Assembly (NCBI RefSeq): GCF_003991905.1 | Contig: NZ_RSCL01000012.1 | Span: 181,848 to 245,847, forward strand | DNA: 64,000 nucleotides | Origin: Dulcicalothrix desertica PCC 7102 | Lineage (GTDB): Bacteria > Cyanobacteriota > Cyanobacteriia > Cyanobacteriales > Nostocaceae | Direction of reading: 5' to 3' | Part shown: piece by piece, positions 9,780-19,288 of the stretch | How positions within the stretch are numbered: the stretch's first letter is position 1 | Layout of the letters: each line of letters starts with the position of its first letter | Translations under genes and position numbers: made by a program | The notes under the pieces: model-generated | What the model saw: the letters and a program-made list of their open reading frames with translations, nothing else | The model's database searches: none | Told to the model about the DNA's origin: nothing

Positions 9780-10526
9780 TGCGTCACCTAGGTTGTTTTC
9801 TTTGCAATGACAGGCGAAATGCAACATGTTATGGCTGGCTTTGTAAAGATATTTGAGCAAATCATCACCTAGTGGGTCGCAGTTTTTGCCGTTGGTCAAA
9901 TCACATTTAGACCCTAGCAGTGTGAAGCGATTTCCAGGTGTCGCTCTAACTAACTTTTCAATCTCTGGTTTTTCGTTTTGATGCGCTTGCAATAGTCGAT
10001 GGTGCAAGCAAAACAACATGTCTGAGGGTTGTGCTTGCTCTAAAACGTAATCGGAAATATCTTTTTCTGGGTTGAGAATCCTAGCTGGGGTGTAGCGTAG
10101 TCCCCAAAACATCTCTGGGTTCCCCTGTTCGTAGTCATTCTCACTTCCCTCGAACAAAACTTCCCAAGGAAAGGGGGTACACTCAGAAACAAAGGTAGGT
10201 GCCACTGTTTCATTTAGACGACTGGTTAAGATTTTGTTGGCTCTGTCTTCACCAAAAAATGCCTGATAAGCAGTGCGTCCCCATTCGGCTAGTTTTACTA
10301 AAGAATAATCACATGTATTAACGTCTAGCTTGAGACTTTTATTCGTATTGATACTAATTCTTAATTTATCAAAACATTCTAAAATTTCGTTTGTTAGGGT
10401 TTCCAAAATCTTGTCAGTAGGCTTAGGAAAAGACCAGCGACCAATATTATAAGAATCTTTCTCAATAACAAATTCGAGATATGAATTAACTGTTTGTGTC
10501 CCTACTTGGCTAATTGCTCCCCTCAT
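9723..10526 (-). pseudogene. CHAT-domain protein, 3'-truncated
   Basis: A 267-codon frame from ATG at 10526. The body resembles CHAT proteins: FVSECTPFPWEVLFE and the WGLRY motif precede HFACHC, which holds the expected catalytic His. The Cys-containing half of the domain is missing, and the tail after LGDA (past about 9775) is antisense to the small antitoxin-like gene. It cannot be an active protease as it stands. The ATG lies inside the 11-bp target duplication of the IS at 10530-12186. Before insertion this start overlapped the stop of the upstream CHAT-like gene by 17 bp, so the two were probably translationally coupled. Confidence 0.75.
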
Positions 10527-10529
10527 TAC

Positions 10530-12186
10530 TACCCCTGTTAAGGTGTACTAAAAAATAAACTAATAAAAGCCTGAAAGCCTTGCCCTATAAGCAATTCCAT
10601 TAAAACTCATCAAAAGAGTAGGAAAATTTAGGAAAAATTTAGGAATTTGAGAACAATCAAGCATGGGATTATGTATTTAACTGAACAGAAACCATTGATG
10701 GGTGTTTTACCATGCTAAGTCCAATTTTTGAGCGATTTGCGCTTTATCATCACCAATAACAGTAATGCTTAGAGCAACCTTGGAGAGGATTTTCAGTGCA
10801 GAAAAACTAGACGCATTATTTGAAGCAAAGCGAGAAAAGCAATATACTCAAGAATTATTGTTTTCAACAGTTGTAGCAATTATGAGCCTGGTAGTATGCA
10901 AGAGAGCGCCCATCAATCAGTGCAGCATATAAAGCATTCGCTAAAAACATAGGTGTGTCGCGCGTAGCTTTCTACAGCAAAATAAATGGTATAGAACCAC
11001 AAGTTTCTCAAGCATTGGTGCGCTATAGTGGTGAGCAATTAGCTCCAATTGTTGAAGAACTAAAAGGAAAACAGCCAGAAATTTTACCTGGTTATCGAGT
11101 CAAAGTAATTGATGGAAATAATTTAGGAGCAACTCAACATCGATTGTCAGTTTTACGTGATGTTGCAGGTGGTCCGTTACCAGGAAAATCCTTGGTTGTA
11201 CTTGACCCAATTCTAATGTTAGCAATTGACGAATTCCCTTGCGAAGACGCTTACACTTCGGAAAGAGCGCTATTTGATCAAGTTCTAGCAACTGTAGAAG
11301 CTCGTGATGCTTGGGTTGGTGACAGAAATTTTTGTACTTGTAAATTCCTTGTTGGTACCGCTCAAAAAAAAGCGTATTTTATTATTCGTCAACATGCTTC
11401 CATGCATTATGAGGTAGAAAGTGAATTGATAGAAGTAGGTGATTCTCCAACAGGTAAAGTTTTTGAACAAGACGTAATAATTGAATTTGAGAGAGAATCA
11501 ATTAAATCTCGTCGTATTGTTGTACATTTAAATGAACCGACTCGTGATGGAGAAACAAAAGTTGCTGTCTTTACAAATTTGATTAAAGAAGAAGTGGATG
11601 CAATTTTAGTTTCACAAACTTACTTAAAACGCTGGACTGTTGAAGGATTATTTCAAGTTATTACTGATACTCTTGAATGCGAAATTAATACTTTAGGTTA
11701 TCCCAAAGCCGCTTTGTTTAGCTTCTGCATGGCATTAGTAGCCTACAATATTTTATCTGTAATTAAAGCTGCATTGCGTAGTGTTCATGGTCAAGGAAAA
11801 ATTGATGCTGGCATCTCCAATTACTATTTAGTTGAAGAAATTCAAAGTACTTATACGGGTATGATGATTGCAATTCCTGATATTGAATGGCAATTTGTAA
11901 GCACGCTTCATCTATCAACTTTTGCAGAGCTATTAAAACAATTGGCGGCACAAGTTGACCTCAAACGCTTTGCTTCAAGCCCTAAAGGTCAAAAAAAGCC
12001 TAAACCGGAAAGAAAAAAAGAACCTAACCGTACCCATGTCTCCACTGCCCGACTTCTAGCCCAGAAAGAACGCGACCGTAAGCTTTCCCTACTGAATCAA
12101 CAACCTTCTAACGTGGTTAAAACTCCTATGCCGCAAGCGTTACGCTCTTAAATGTACCATTTTTTCAGTACACCTTAACAGGGGTA
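10530..12186 (+). mobile_element. IS4-family-like insertion sequence with 11-bp target duplication
   Basis: The terminal inverted repeats begin TACCCCTGTTAAGGTGTACT and match at both ends for about 25 bp with one difference. The element is flanked by the direct repeat CCCCTCATTAC at 10519-10529 and 12187-12197. An 11-bp duplication fits the IS4 family (10-12 bp). The 1657-bp element carries one transposase on the plus strand. It inserted at the junction of two overlapping minus-strand CHAT genes. Confidence 0.9.
10712..12151 (+). pseudogene. IS4-type DDE transposase with two N-terminal frameshifts
   Basis: The longest open frame (from GTG at 10955) encodes 398 residues with IS4-type features: an IDGNNL motif, a second block at GDRNF, and the C-terminal YLKRWTVEGLF stretch of the Y-R-E signature; the last K of that signature appears as T. 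The missing N-terminus is in the DNA but split over frames: MLSPIFERF from ATG at 10712, then PITVMLRATLERIF..QYTQELLFSTVV in the next frame, then RERPSISAAYKAFAKN leading into the long frame. Two compensating indels are therefore present. The gene is probably inactive unless these are sequencing errors. Confidence 0.8.
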
Positions 12187-13257
12187 CCCCTCATTACCCC
12201 CTACCATCCCGTTACTAACTTTAAGTGAAAACCGCAAGTTGTGGACAGGTTCTATACCGTCCTCAAAGTAAACCTGAACTAATACTGACCGATTATCCAT
12301 TTCTGTGGGAACAGTTAACGTAAACCAACCTAAGTAATCCCCGGTTGCTGTGCGTGTCATTATTACAGAATCACTAGAACTAACCTGTAATCCGGATGTG
12401 ACTATAAAAACACGCAAATCCTCAAAGGTTAAATTTTCTGCAACCTCCATTAATCGGTTTTCGTACCATACAGGAGGCGCCCGTCGCAAACTCACACGAT
12501 ATCTAACTGTTGTTCCTGGCGCCACTGGGTCATCAATTTCCTGACCAATAGGCTCAACCACCGCATAACCTTTACCTTCCACAGGTCGATAAGCACGTGC
12601 CATTGGGTCGCCAAATAGTACATAAGCTAGCCAGTCAAGAGAATTAGGAACCGCAATTTTAGCTAACTTACGAGCATTGCAAAACGCTGCACCCAGTGAT
12701 TGCCCAGCCCAGATATTTTTGTAAAAATTACCAATAAAAGCGGCTTCTACATCCGGGTTAACTGCCCAAAGGGCGCCAACAAAGGTACTGCAACCAGCCC
12801 GAATAAATGTAGATGCCCAAGTGTTTTCTAATATAGTTAATTCCGGTTTACCCGCACTTACGTAGCCTAAGCTAACGAGAGGACGGTTCCGACGCAGGTT
12901 TAATTTTGCTGGTTGTACCTCCTGCTCAATGTCATAACCACTATTATTACTATCTACCCGCACTGGAGCATCTTGAAAATTATTTGTATTTTCATGTTCA
13001 CCAAAGCGAATTAAATGTAGACCCCGCATTGCTTCTGTAGAATTTAGGTCAGCGATACTGCCCAAGGGTATTGGAGGTAGTGAAGAAGGCGCCTCAAGTA
13101 AGGAAATCCAAATTTCAGGCTGTTCTACACTAGCATAATGGGCGACATTCACCGCACCAACAGGAAACTCATAAGGACGCGCGTTTTCTAACTCCCATAA
13201 CCTTATTACTAAACTATATATTAGCGTTCCGAAAGGTTCACGAAGGTGGGTTATCAA
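12175..13257 (-). CDS. CHAT-like protein lacking the usual catalytic residues
   Basis: A 360-codon frame from a TTG at 13257. The middle aligns with the second half of a CHAT domain: RRNRPLVSLGYVSAG in place of PLVFLNACxSAG, then TFIRAGCSTFVGALWAVN and LAYVLFGDP. The position expected for the catalytic Cys reads V and the His region reads LHLIRFGEH, so both key residues seem lost; it may be a pseudo-protease. A beta-rich domain follows (about residues 225-350). The native stop was removed by the IS: the frame now ends GYPC inside the IS terminal repeat, whereas the uninterrupted gene would end GSN (359 residues). The start overlaps the stop of the small upstream gene. Confidence 0.7.
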   Translation of the reverse strand: MITHLREPFGTLIYSLVIRLWELENARPYEFPVGAVNVAHYASVEQPEIWISLLEAPSSLPPIPLGSIADLNSTEAMRGLHLIRFGEHENTNNFQDAPVRVDSNNSGYDIEQEVQPAKLNLRRNRPLVSLGYVSAGKPELTILENTWASTFIRAGCSTFVGALWAVNPDVEAAFIGNFYKNIWAGQSLGAAFCNARKLAKIAVPNSLDWLAYVLFGDPMARAYRPVEGKGYAVVEPIGQEIDDPVAPGTTVRYRVSLRRAPPVWYENRLMEVAENLTFEDLRVFIVTSGLQVSSSDSVIMTRTATGDYLGWFTLTVPTEMDNRSVLVQVYFEDGIEPVHNLRFSLKVSNGMVGGNEGYPC

Positions 13258-13392
13258 GTTAAGGGCTGGACTGGCAAATTTGGATCAATCTCAATCAAGG
13301 TAACTTTGGCATTTTCTACCACTGTATTTCCTAGCAATGTGTCCTGCAAGGCTTCAAATTTAGACTCAGCTTTTATTATCCGTTCGTAGTGC
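13254..13392 (-). pseudogene. C-terminal half of an IS-split small gene
   Basis: It encodes LHYERIIKAESKFEALQDTL and ends PNLPVQPLT at a TGA overlapping the TTG of the CHAT-like gene. Joined to the fragment at 15281-15546 after removing the IS and one copy of the 6-bp repeat, it gives one continuous 134-residue frame. The current 67-residue open frame across the IS end (to 13457) is an artefact of the insertion. Confidence 0.8.
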
Positions 13393-13514
13393 AAAATTTT
13401 GGACTTTGGACAAAAATGTTTGTTTGCGAACAATGTTCGTGAACTAAAAAAGGACATAGCTTTTTATCCCAGTTATGAGATTAACTGAGTAAAACAAGTA
13501 TATTTACAGAAAAA

Positions 13515-14966
13515 TTACGCAGCTTGAGGCTGTGAAATATTTGATTTTTTACTTTTTTTGATAACGGGATGCTTAACTCTTTTAGTCTGGGTCTGACCCC
13601 TCACCCGACCTGTCGAATTTCCTCTGGGTTTTGGTGAATTTCCTGGTTTTCCTATCTCTGAAATAATTCGTTGAAAGTCACGTTGTACGGTACTGGGAGA
13701 AGCAATTTTATCATTGTTTGGCTCTTGAGCGCGCTCCCAAGGTCTTGGTAAATGCTTAGATAAATCCTTTGCAGCCCATAATTGTACATAGGCAAGCATA
13801 ACTAGACGTATCCAATTTTCTTCATGTTCAACTTCAGGAGTCTGGTAGTTAGTCATCAGTAAACGTTGCTTTTTAAATCTAAACATATGTTCTATATCGA
13901 ACCTTTGCCGATAGCAAGAATAGACTTCTGCAAGGGAAATACATACACGTTGCTCGCCCATAACTATCAACCACATCGGTTTCCAAATAGCACAGCCAGT
14001 ATCATCAGTAACATGAACCCGGACTAAGGTAAACGGGCATTTATACATCTGTTCTTGTTGAGTTCCCCTCATCAACATATGGTGCCAAGCCTTAAGGGTT
14101 ACTGTGAATTGACGACCTTTCTTCGTAGTACTATTGATTTGTGTTGTTTCGTCTGGTGGGTGCCAAGTGTCTTCAAGCGCCAAATCAAAGCGTTCACCAA
14201 ATTTTTTTGGACACCCACGTTTCTTTTCTTCTTGTTGTATAGGTGGCGTAGAATAAAAAATTCTATTACTACGAACTCTGGCAATTAAAACCAAATTTTT
14301 GTGCTTAGATACATCAAATAGAAATGAGCGCTGACTATAAACACTATCGGCAGTTAATACTGATAATTTGTTGTGCCAGGGAAGTGATTCATCGGTCATC
14401 AGTGCATCAATTTGCTCAATGGCAACACTTGTACCTTTTTTCTCAATAGGTACTCTTTCTGCTGATAGAGGAATTGACCAGGGTGCTGAGGATTGAAGGT
14501 CTTTCTCTGGTAACATTGAGACAAATGAAAAAGCATGTCCAACACCAACGGGATTATTACCTGCAACAGTATTTGGCTGGTAGATATAACCTCGTTCAGG
14601 CAAAGTTGGGGAGTGAGGACGTGGATGAGGAGTCGTATCCGTTGCAAATAAATAAAAAGAGCATTTTTCCGGTTGGGGCGTAACTTCAGCTATCAGCCTA
14701 GTTAAATTTTTCAACTTCTTTCTCTTCTTTTTCTTATTATCATTAAAATTAAATGATTTTTGAATTGCTTTATAGAGGGAGCTATAAGTTCTTTCAAATA
14801 AAGGACTTAAAGATAACTCGGCAGGAGAATAAGCGCTATTTGAGTTACTAGCTAAAGCATCAATTAAATCAATAACACTATCACTGTATGATTTAAATAA
14901 TCCACGTAAATGTTGTCGAAAAGACTGGAATTGCGCTATTAATTGATTATGGTTTATTTTTTGCAT
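13515..14966 (-). CDS. DDE transposase
   Basis: A 483-residue protein with a basic C-terminal tail (KRVKHPVIKKSKK). Candidate acidic residues are in YLFATDTTPHPRP (first D), SVLTADSVYSQRSFLF (second D) and YRQRFDIEHMFRFKKQRL (E), which resembles the Y-R-E stretch of IS4/IS701-like transposases. The frame is full length and intact, so this IS may still be active. It starts with ATG at 14966 inside an IS whose ends are at 13399 and 15280. I do not assign it firmly to a named IS family. Confidence 0.85.
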   Translation of the reverse strand: MQKINHNQLIAQFQSFRQHLRGLFKSYSDSVIDLIDALASNSNSAYSPAELSLSPLFERTYSSLYKAIQKSFNFNDNKKKKRKKLKNLTRLIAEVTPQPEKCSFYLFATDTTPHPRPHSPTLPERGYIYQPNTVAGNNPVGVGHAFSFVSMLPEKDLQSSAPWSIPLSAERVPIEKKGTSVAIEQIDALMTDESLPWHNKLSVLTADSVYSQRSFLFDVSKHKNLVLIARVRSNRIFYSTPPIQQEEKKRGCPKKFGERFDLALEDTWHPPDETTQINSTTKKGRQFTVTLKAWHHMLMRGTQQEQMYKCPFTLVRVHVTDDTGCAIWKPMWLIVMGEQRVCISLAEVYSCYRQRFDIEHMFRFKKQRLLMTNYQTPEVEHEENWIRLVMLAYVQLWAAKDLSKHLPRPWERAQEPNNDKIASPSTVQRDFQRIISEIGKPGNSPKPRGNSTGRVRGQTQTKRVKHPVIKKSKKSNISQPQAA

Positions 14967-15101
14967 AGCTCATCAGCAGATTTGGTACATGGTTTGTCTT
15001 GATAATACTATGTATTGAGATGCTGATAGCTATTTTATAATTCAAAAATTAAGTACTAACGTTCAATTTAGTTCATTTGAATATTTAATAAAATTAATCT
15101 A

Positions 15102-15194
15102 ATACCATTTTAATACGAAGCTGCACATAATCAATTGGCTTAAAGCCTTGCTATATAAGCATAGTTTCTATGCAGCTTCACAAAAAATTGGTAT
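15102..15194. repeat. Inverted-repeat element nested in the IS
   Basis: The outer arms TACCA and TGGTA and the inner arms GAAGCTGCA and TGCAGCTTC form an imperfect inverted repeat of about 93 bp in the non-coding part of the IS. The ends carry TA, as expected for a Tc1/IS630-type MITE, but it could equally be a structural part of the IS. Confidence 0.45.
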
Positions 15195-15280
15195 AACAAA
15201 TTGAAAAGCATAAATAAAAATAATCGAATTATTTTTCGCGATGTTAGTACGTGAACAAACTTTTTTTGTCCAAAGTCCAA

Positions 15281-15546
15281 AAAATTACATGATAACGTTT
15301 TTTGATTGGTTCAGAAGATGCTGAACGCTCTACTGCTTCCCAATCTTTATTTTGACTTACTTCTGCGATTTCGCGATATTGGCTGGCTAACTGCTCTAAT
15401 GCAATGGCGATGGCGTGTTCTTCGCTTTGACCATAGCAATAAATCTCATGTGGGGGCTGCTCAACAGAAGGCGATATTTGACAATGATACCTTCCATTAT
15501 CATCAGAGACTACATTAATCGTAACTGTTTTGGTGATTGAAGTCAT
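15281..15546 (-). pseudogene. N-terminal part of an IS-split small gene
   Basis: Starts MTSITKTVTINVVSDDNGRY at ATG 15546 and reads to RYHVI at the IS boundary; the last residues of the current 100-residue frame (FWTLDKKSLFTY) come from the IS. With the fragment at 13254-13392 it makes a 134-residue protein of unknown function. Its stop overlapped the start of the CHAT-like gene, so it was the first gene of a CHAT operon and may be a partner or regulator. The MTSITKTVTI..GRYHC start resembles small cyanobacterial proteins with a beta-strand N-terminus; no function is known to me. Confidence 0.8.
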
Positions 15547-15611
15547 AATTAGCTCGTATTAATAATAATAGACATAAAGGTTATATTTCAGTCCACTCTT
15601 GGGAGCAATAA

Positions 15612-15963
15612 TTAGCTTTCTCTATGAGGTTGCCAAAGTATAGCTTCATTTCCTTGGAGTTGTTCAAGGAAAACGGTTATGTAGCCGTCAATTTTGGCAT
15701 AACCATACAATTCTACCCCTAAAATGATGAAAAAATCACTATGTATAGGAAACCTCGAATTTGCATTAACTGTTCCTTTGTCTTTTTCATAGCCTAATTC
15801 CGGCAGGGAACGGCTCACCCAAAGTGAATTGTATGCGCCAAAAATAAGGTAATACTATCGGCGGATACCAATCCCCTTCTTCGTCATGGCTCTCTTTGTA
15901 AACAGATATTCCACCCAGAAAGACATGATATGGCTGTGGTTTACTAGGTAATGTTCTAGACAT
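15612..15963 (-). pseudogene. Small hypothetical gene, apparently frameshifted
   Basis: Two overlapping minus-strand frames look coding. The first, from ATG at 15963, reads MSRTLPSKPQPYHVFLGG and ends RL at 15787 (58 residues). The second, from GTG at 15818, reads SRSLPELGYEKDKG and continues to 15612 (68 residues). The overlap and similar composition suggest one gene of about 115 residues broken by an indel near 15790-15820, or two tightly packed genes. It lies 65 bp upstream of the IS-split gene on the same strand and may belong to the same operon. I do not recognise the product. Confidence 0.45.
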
Positions 15964-16095
15964 AATTCTTATCCGGTATAGTGTATCAGCAACTTGCAGG
16001 AATTTCTTTAATTATAACTTTTATAGGTTTTTATTATTGAGTGTAATCATTACTCCTTATCATCATGGCACCCACCTTGTTAAATAATTTTTGAT

Positions 16096-16500
16096 TTATT
16101 CTGTAAACAAGCTTGGTTCTACGTGAAAAAAGGCGCCAAGTTTCTGAGCAAGCTCTGAAGTGATATTTTGTTTACCTTCTAAAATATCATCCACGGAAGT
16201 TTCTAATCCTAAAAATACCTGTAAATCATCTTTATTTTTGTTTGATTGCTCAAAAAGAAATAATAAGAAAGATTGAGGATTACTTGGCGTTACACCAAAA
16301 TGATAGTTTTCTTGTTCAAACTTCTCAATTAATGTAATTAGTAATTGATATAATTCGTTTTCTTCAGGAGTCCGTGTACGGTGCATTAAATCTTCCACAA
16401 CAGCTAAAGCTTGTTCGTTTTCAGCTTCTGTTTTAATAAGTTTGGGAAGGTGAGTTGTTAATAACTCTCTATATTTGTCTTGATTAAAAGTGAGGGTCAT
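16096..16500 (-). CDS. higA: HigA-like antitoxin
   Basis: The likely start is ATG at 16500 (MTLTFNQDKYRELL), giving 134 residues; a longer frame up to 16551 runs inside the toxin gene. The C-terminal part is a helix-turn-helix with DDLQVFLGLETSVDDILEGK and ends KLGAFFHVEPSLFTE, as in HigA antitoxins of the HigB-first type. It overlaps the end of the upstream toxin gene by 17 bp, so toxin and antitoxin are co-transcribed and probably translationally coupled. Antitoxins of this family bind the toxin and repress their own promoter. Confidence 0.85.
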   Translation of the reverse strand: MTLTFNQDKYRELLTTHLPKLIKTEAENEQALAVVEDLMHRTRTPEENELYQLLITLIEKFEQENYHFGVTPSNPQSFLLFLFEQSNKNKDDLQVFLGLETSVDDILEGKQNITSELAQKLGAFFHVEPSLFTE

Positions 16501-16783
16501 TTTTCCAGTAGTCCTTATTGTATTCTGCGTGTGTGAGGATATACTTAACATAAATTAATTGTTCTGCATAATCTATACTAACAATTAATCGGTATTTGTT
16601 TCCTTTGATATTAAAGACTGTAAAATTACTGACTGCTTCTGAAGAGTGAAACATTTCCTGTACTTCAGTCAAGTTTGACCATTTAGCCTTACTCGCAACT
16701 TTATACCAGTAAATAAAAGCTTCCCGACAATCTGCATGAATTTCAGCATACTCCCTCAAGGCTTTAAAGCTAATTACGTGCAT
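16484..16783 (-). CDS. higB: HigB-like mRNA interferase toxin
   Basis: A 99-residue protein starting MHVISFKALREYAEIHADC, with the KASKAKWSNLTEVQEMF and NKYRLIVSIDYAEQLIYVKYILTHAEYNK blocks typical of the HigB toxin family related to RelE. These toxins cleave mRNA on the ribosome. The length is normal for the family and nothing is disrupted. It precedes the antitoxin gene, the order usual for higBA. The pair probably stabilises the replicon. Confidence 0.9.
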   Translation of the reverse strand: MHVISFKALREYAEIHADCREAFIYWYKVASKAKWSNLTEVQEMFHSSEAVSNFTVFNIKGNKYRLIVSIDYAEQLIYVKYILTHAEYNKDYWKNDPHF

Positions 16784-17118
16784 CTTCCCTGATTAAATAT
16801 TATATATTAACTTATGCGGCTTCGGGTTTTGCCAAGTATCCAGGGACACTTGATACAAATGGGGAAACCTCTAATTTGAGCGAGATGGAGACTTAACCTC
16901 TGTGGTTCTCCAGTTCGTTACAACGCACGACTCTACTGAACTCATCATCGACTTCTCTAGAGCAACGCAATGCTTCCCCAAAGCTACTACTTTATATTAG
17001 AGCTTACCGCCTCTAATTAACTCTCTAACTATAAATATTTATTAATCTTTAAGAACCACAAACACTCTATGTTGTAAGTTTTTATTTATGTGTCTTAACA
17101 TATTAAAGTGTATCAATT
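16784..17118. other. Intergenic region between higB and the next gene
   Basis: About 335 bp with no convincing gene. The segment 16810-17000 is less AT-rich than its flanks and has several short complementary stretches (for example GGAGA and TCTCC around 16890), so it could be the remains of a structured RNA or mobile element, but I cannot identify it. Confidence 0.3.
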
Positions 17119-17658
17119 ATGGCTAAGGAATCTAAGGGTTTTGGTGAATTACTCAAACAACAGAACAAATCTCAAGCTCTTCCTAAAATAACAATAAAGG
17201 CGCCGACTGGTAAATCTAATAATGATATATCAAATTTGGATGAGCAAGAAATCAGAATAGGACAAATTTTAGGGTTGACATCAGAAGGTGAAATTCCCGC
17301 AGTCAATAAAAAGACTTTAAGCATTTATCGCGATTACCTCAAAAAAGAATTGGAATCTCCTTGCATAGTGACAGGTATAGAAGATTTTAAGTGGGAAGAA
17401 TATTATATGCTGGGAGGAGGTTCTAAAGAAGAGCATGATAAATTACGAAAAACAAAACCTTCTTACTTAGATACTTATAAACTACTAAACTTTACAGATG
17501 AGATAGATACTTTTTATGGGTTGAAGGTATCGGTTAAAAGAGAGTCGGATAATAAGAAATTTATCTTACCTTTATCAGATTTGGAAAGTGATGATTCAAG
17601 CCTAAATAACGAACAGTTGCTTAATAATTATTCTGTTTGGTTCGTTAACTTGCGATAA
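17119..17658 (+). CDS. Hypothetical protein
   Basis: A 179-residue soluble protein starting MAKESKGFGELLKQQN. The central block, IYRDYLKKELESPCIVTGIE followed by DFKWEEYYMLGGG, looks conserved-domain-like and I recall similar stretches in cyanobacterial hypothetical proteins, but no function. There is no signal peptide or membrane span, and the sequence is acidic overall. It is followed after about 55 bp by another small gene of the same strand. Confidence 0.7.
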   Translation: MAKESKGFGELLKQQNKSQALPKITIKAPTGKSNNDISNLDEQEIRIGQILGLTSEGEIPAVNKKTLSIYRDYLKKELESPCIVTGIEDFKWEEYYMLGGGSKEEHDKLRKTKPSYLDTYKLLNFTDEIDTFYGLKVSVKRESDNKKFILPLSDLESDDSSLNNEQLLNNYSVWFVNLR

Positions 17659-17712
17659 TGTATGATATTAAATAAAAGAATCGTATCTGAAGTTAAAATA
17701 ACTTTTTAAATC

Positions 17713-18260
17713 ATGGGAAGAAAATCAAAGCTGCGCCAGCAAAGAAAACAGGATGGTAATGACGTACCATTAAAAGAACTCACTTCTGCTTCTCCTTGGT
17801 CTAAGTTTGTAAAAAAGCCCGCTGAAAAGCAGAAGAAAAAAACACATCATTGTTTGGAAAGATTATAGATTGGCTAAATCCGTTTCCTAAAGTAGATGAT
17901 AAATATCAAGCTTCTTTTGAAGCAAGTGATTTTTTTAAAGAAAATGATACTGTTTTAGGCGCCGTTGCTTGGGAAGGCTACCAAAAAACAAACTCCCCAG
18001 GTCTTGTTTTGGTTAATGATGTTACAGAGTCTTCTCCAAAAATAAATTACATTACTCGTCAATCTATTCTCAAAAAAATGCGCCGACTTAGTGTAGATAA
18101 CGAAAATATAAAAGCAATACAAAATATGGTAGAAGTTTACGAACCTCCAAGCGATGTAGTTATGGTTTACGTTAACCGCAATAGCGAAATGTCTGTGACA
18201 ATGCAAAAACCTATAATGTCTCCGAAAGAATGTTATGAAACCTTACAAAAAGGAATGTAA
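17713..18260 (+). pseudogene. Hypothetical protein split by a frameshift at a poly-A run
   Basis: Frame 1 from ATG at 17713 reads [24 protein letters not shown] and stops at 17868. A second frame from about 17850 reads [20 protein letters not shown] and continues to 18260 (about 136 residues). The two overlap next to a run of seven A at about 17836-17842, a usual site for indels or sequencing error. The combined protein would have a basic N-terminal tail followed by a globular domain ending VTMQKPIMSPKECYETL. If real, the downstream frame could start at the TTG at 17850. Function unknown. Confidence 0.55.
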
Positions 18261-18483
18261 GTTTTAATTTTAGAACAGTAACAGAGCTTCACGTCTTATT
18301 CCTACAACAGTTGTTCAAAGAGCGCACCCAGTAACCGCCTCAGTATAAACTGTTGCCACCAAGTGTCGAACCACCAAGCGGCCAACTTTACCTGTGGCAC
18401 CGGAATGTTACTGAATGTGATGTTAATATCAAGTTTCTATAAACATTTGCTATTAAGCAGCTTGCTCTTCTTGATTTTCTTGC

Positions 18484-18993
18484 TCAGAAATTGCTACCAA
18501 CGCATAGGTGCTTTCTACCTACATTGATGGAGAATTCATCCCCTGGCTTTAAGCCCAATTGTTTTGTATAGGCAGAACCTATTAACAAATTGCCGTTAGA
18601 CTGCACAGCGATTCGGTAACTAGCGCTACGTCCACGACCATGCTCCTCCGAGCGAGAATCTAATGATATCTCTTCTGCATCAAGTAGAGCATTGAGAAAT
18701 TTCATCATGTTAACTCGTTCTTGACCATCTTTAGTAACGTTATAGTAGCCACACGCCTTAGCTTTTTCTTCTTTACTGCTATTTGGCATTTCTTTGACTT
18801 TATCAATTAATGCCTTACCTTCTAAGAGTTTAATTTGTTCAGCTTTTTTAGCTGGTGCCTCCTCAGCTTTGGGCTTAATTTGTTTCACTTTCTGGGCTGA
18901 TGCCTTGGGTTCAGTAGGTTTACTTTGTTTAGTTTTTTCAGATGATGTCTTGGGTTTAGAGGACTTGCTTGTTTTCTTGCTCGCCATATTCAC
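18484..18993 (-). CDS. Cyanobacterial AbrB-like transcriptional regulator with Lys/Pro-rich N-terminal tail
   Basis: A 169-residue protein. The core (KEEKAKACGYYNV..ERVNMMKFLNALLDAEEI..GRGRSASYRIAVQSNGNLLIGSAYTKQLGLKPGDEF) matches the cyAbrB family of DNA-binding regulators of carbon and nitrogen metabolism. The first ~60 residues are an extra K/P/S/A-rich, histone-tail-like extension. The C-terminus looks frameshifted: the current frame ends RKHLCVGSNF, while an adjacent frame continues as VAISEQENQEEQAA to a stop at 18453, which resembles the normal acidic tail. ATGs lie at 18993 and 18987. A plasmid-borne copy may act on host promoters. Confidence 0.85.
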   Translation of the reverse strand: MNMASKKTSKSSKPKTSSEKTKQSKPTEPKASAQKVKQIKPKAEEAPAKKAEQIKLLEGKALIDKVKEMPNSSKEEKAKACGYYNVTKDGQERVNMMKFLNALLDAEEISLDSRSEEHGRGRSASYRIAVQSNGNLLIGSAYTKQLGLKPGDEFSINVGRKHLCVGSNF

Positions 18994-19288
18994 TAAGGGA
19001 AGTTACAAAATTAATTTAGATTTTGATGGAATTACTTTTATTGTATAAAGGATAGTTTCTTTATGCCAATAATAATTCACTTTGGGAGGCGCCTGTTTTT
19101 TTGTTAGTGTAATCAGGAATACCAATAATTTCGTAGTTGGCAAACTTTTTATAGTTAATTGGGGCGCCACAATGCTATATAGTATAAAATAACTACAATA
19201 ATCCTGTATCCCAGTTGTTGATTGGCGCCAGTTATGAAACATTCCTTATTTCAGTATCCAATAGCATTATCTTTGGAGGGCACCGACT

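Larger units (their letters stand above)
13399..15280 (-). mobile_element. Insertion sequence with 6-bp target duplication
   Basis: The ends are imperfect inverted repeats of about 34 bp starting TTGGACTTTGGACAAAAA. The element is flanked by AAAATT at 13393-13398 and 15281-15286. Excising it with one copy of the repeat restores an exact in-frame junction (RYHVI-LHYERII) in the host gene, which confirms the boundaries. It is 1882 bp with one transposase on the minus strand. Confidence 0.9.

Noticed and set aside
16810-17000. Possible decayed TnpB end or structured RNA
   Set aside because: The resemblance to cyanobacterial element ends was only impressionistic and gave no consistent reading frame or stem set.
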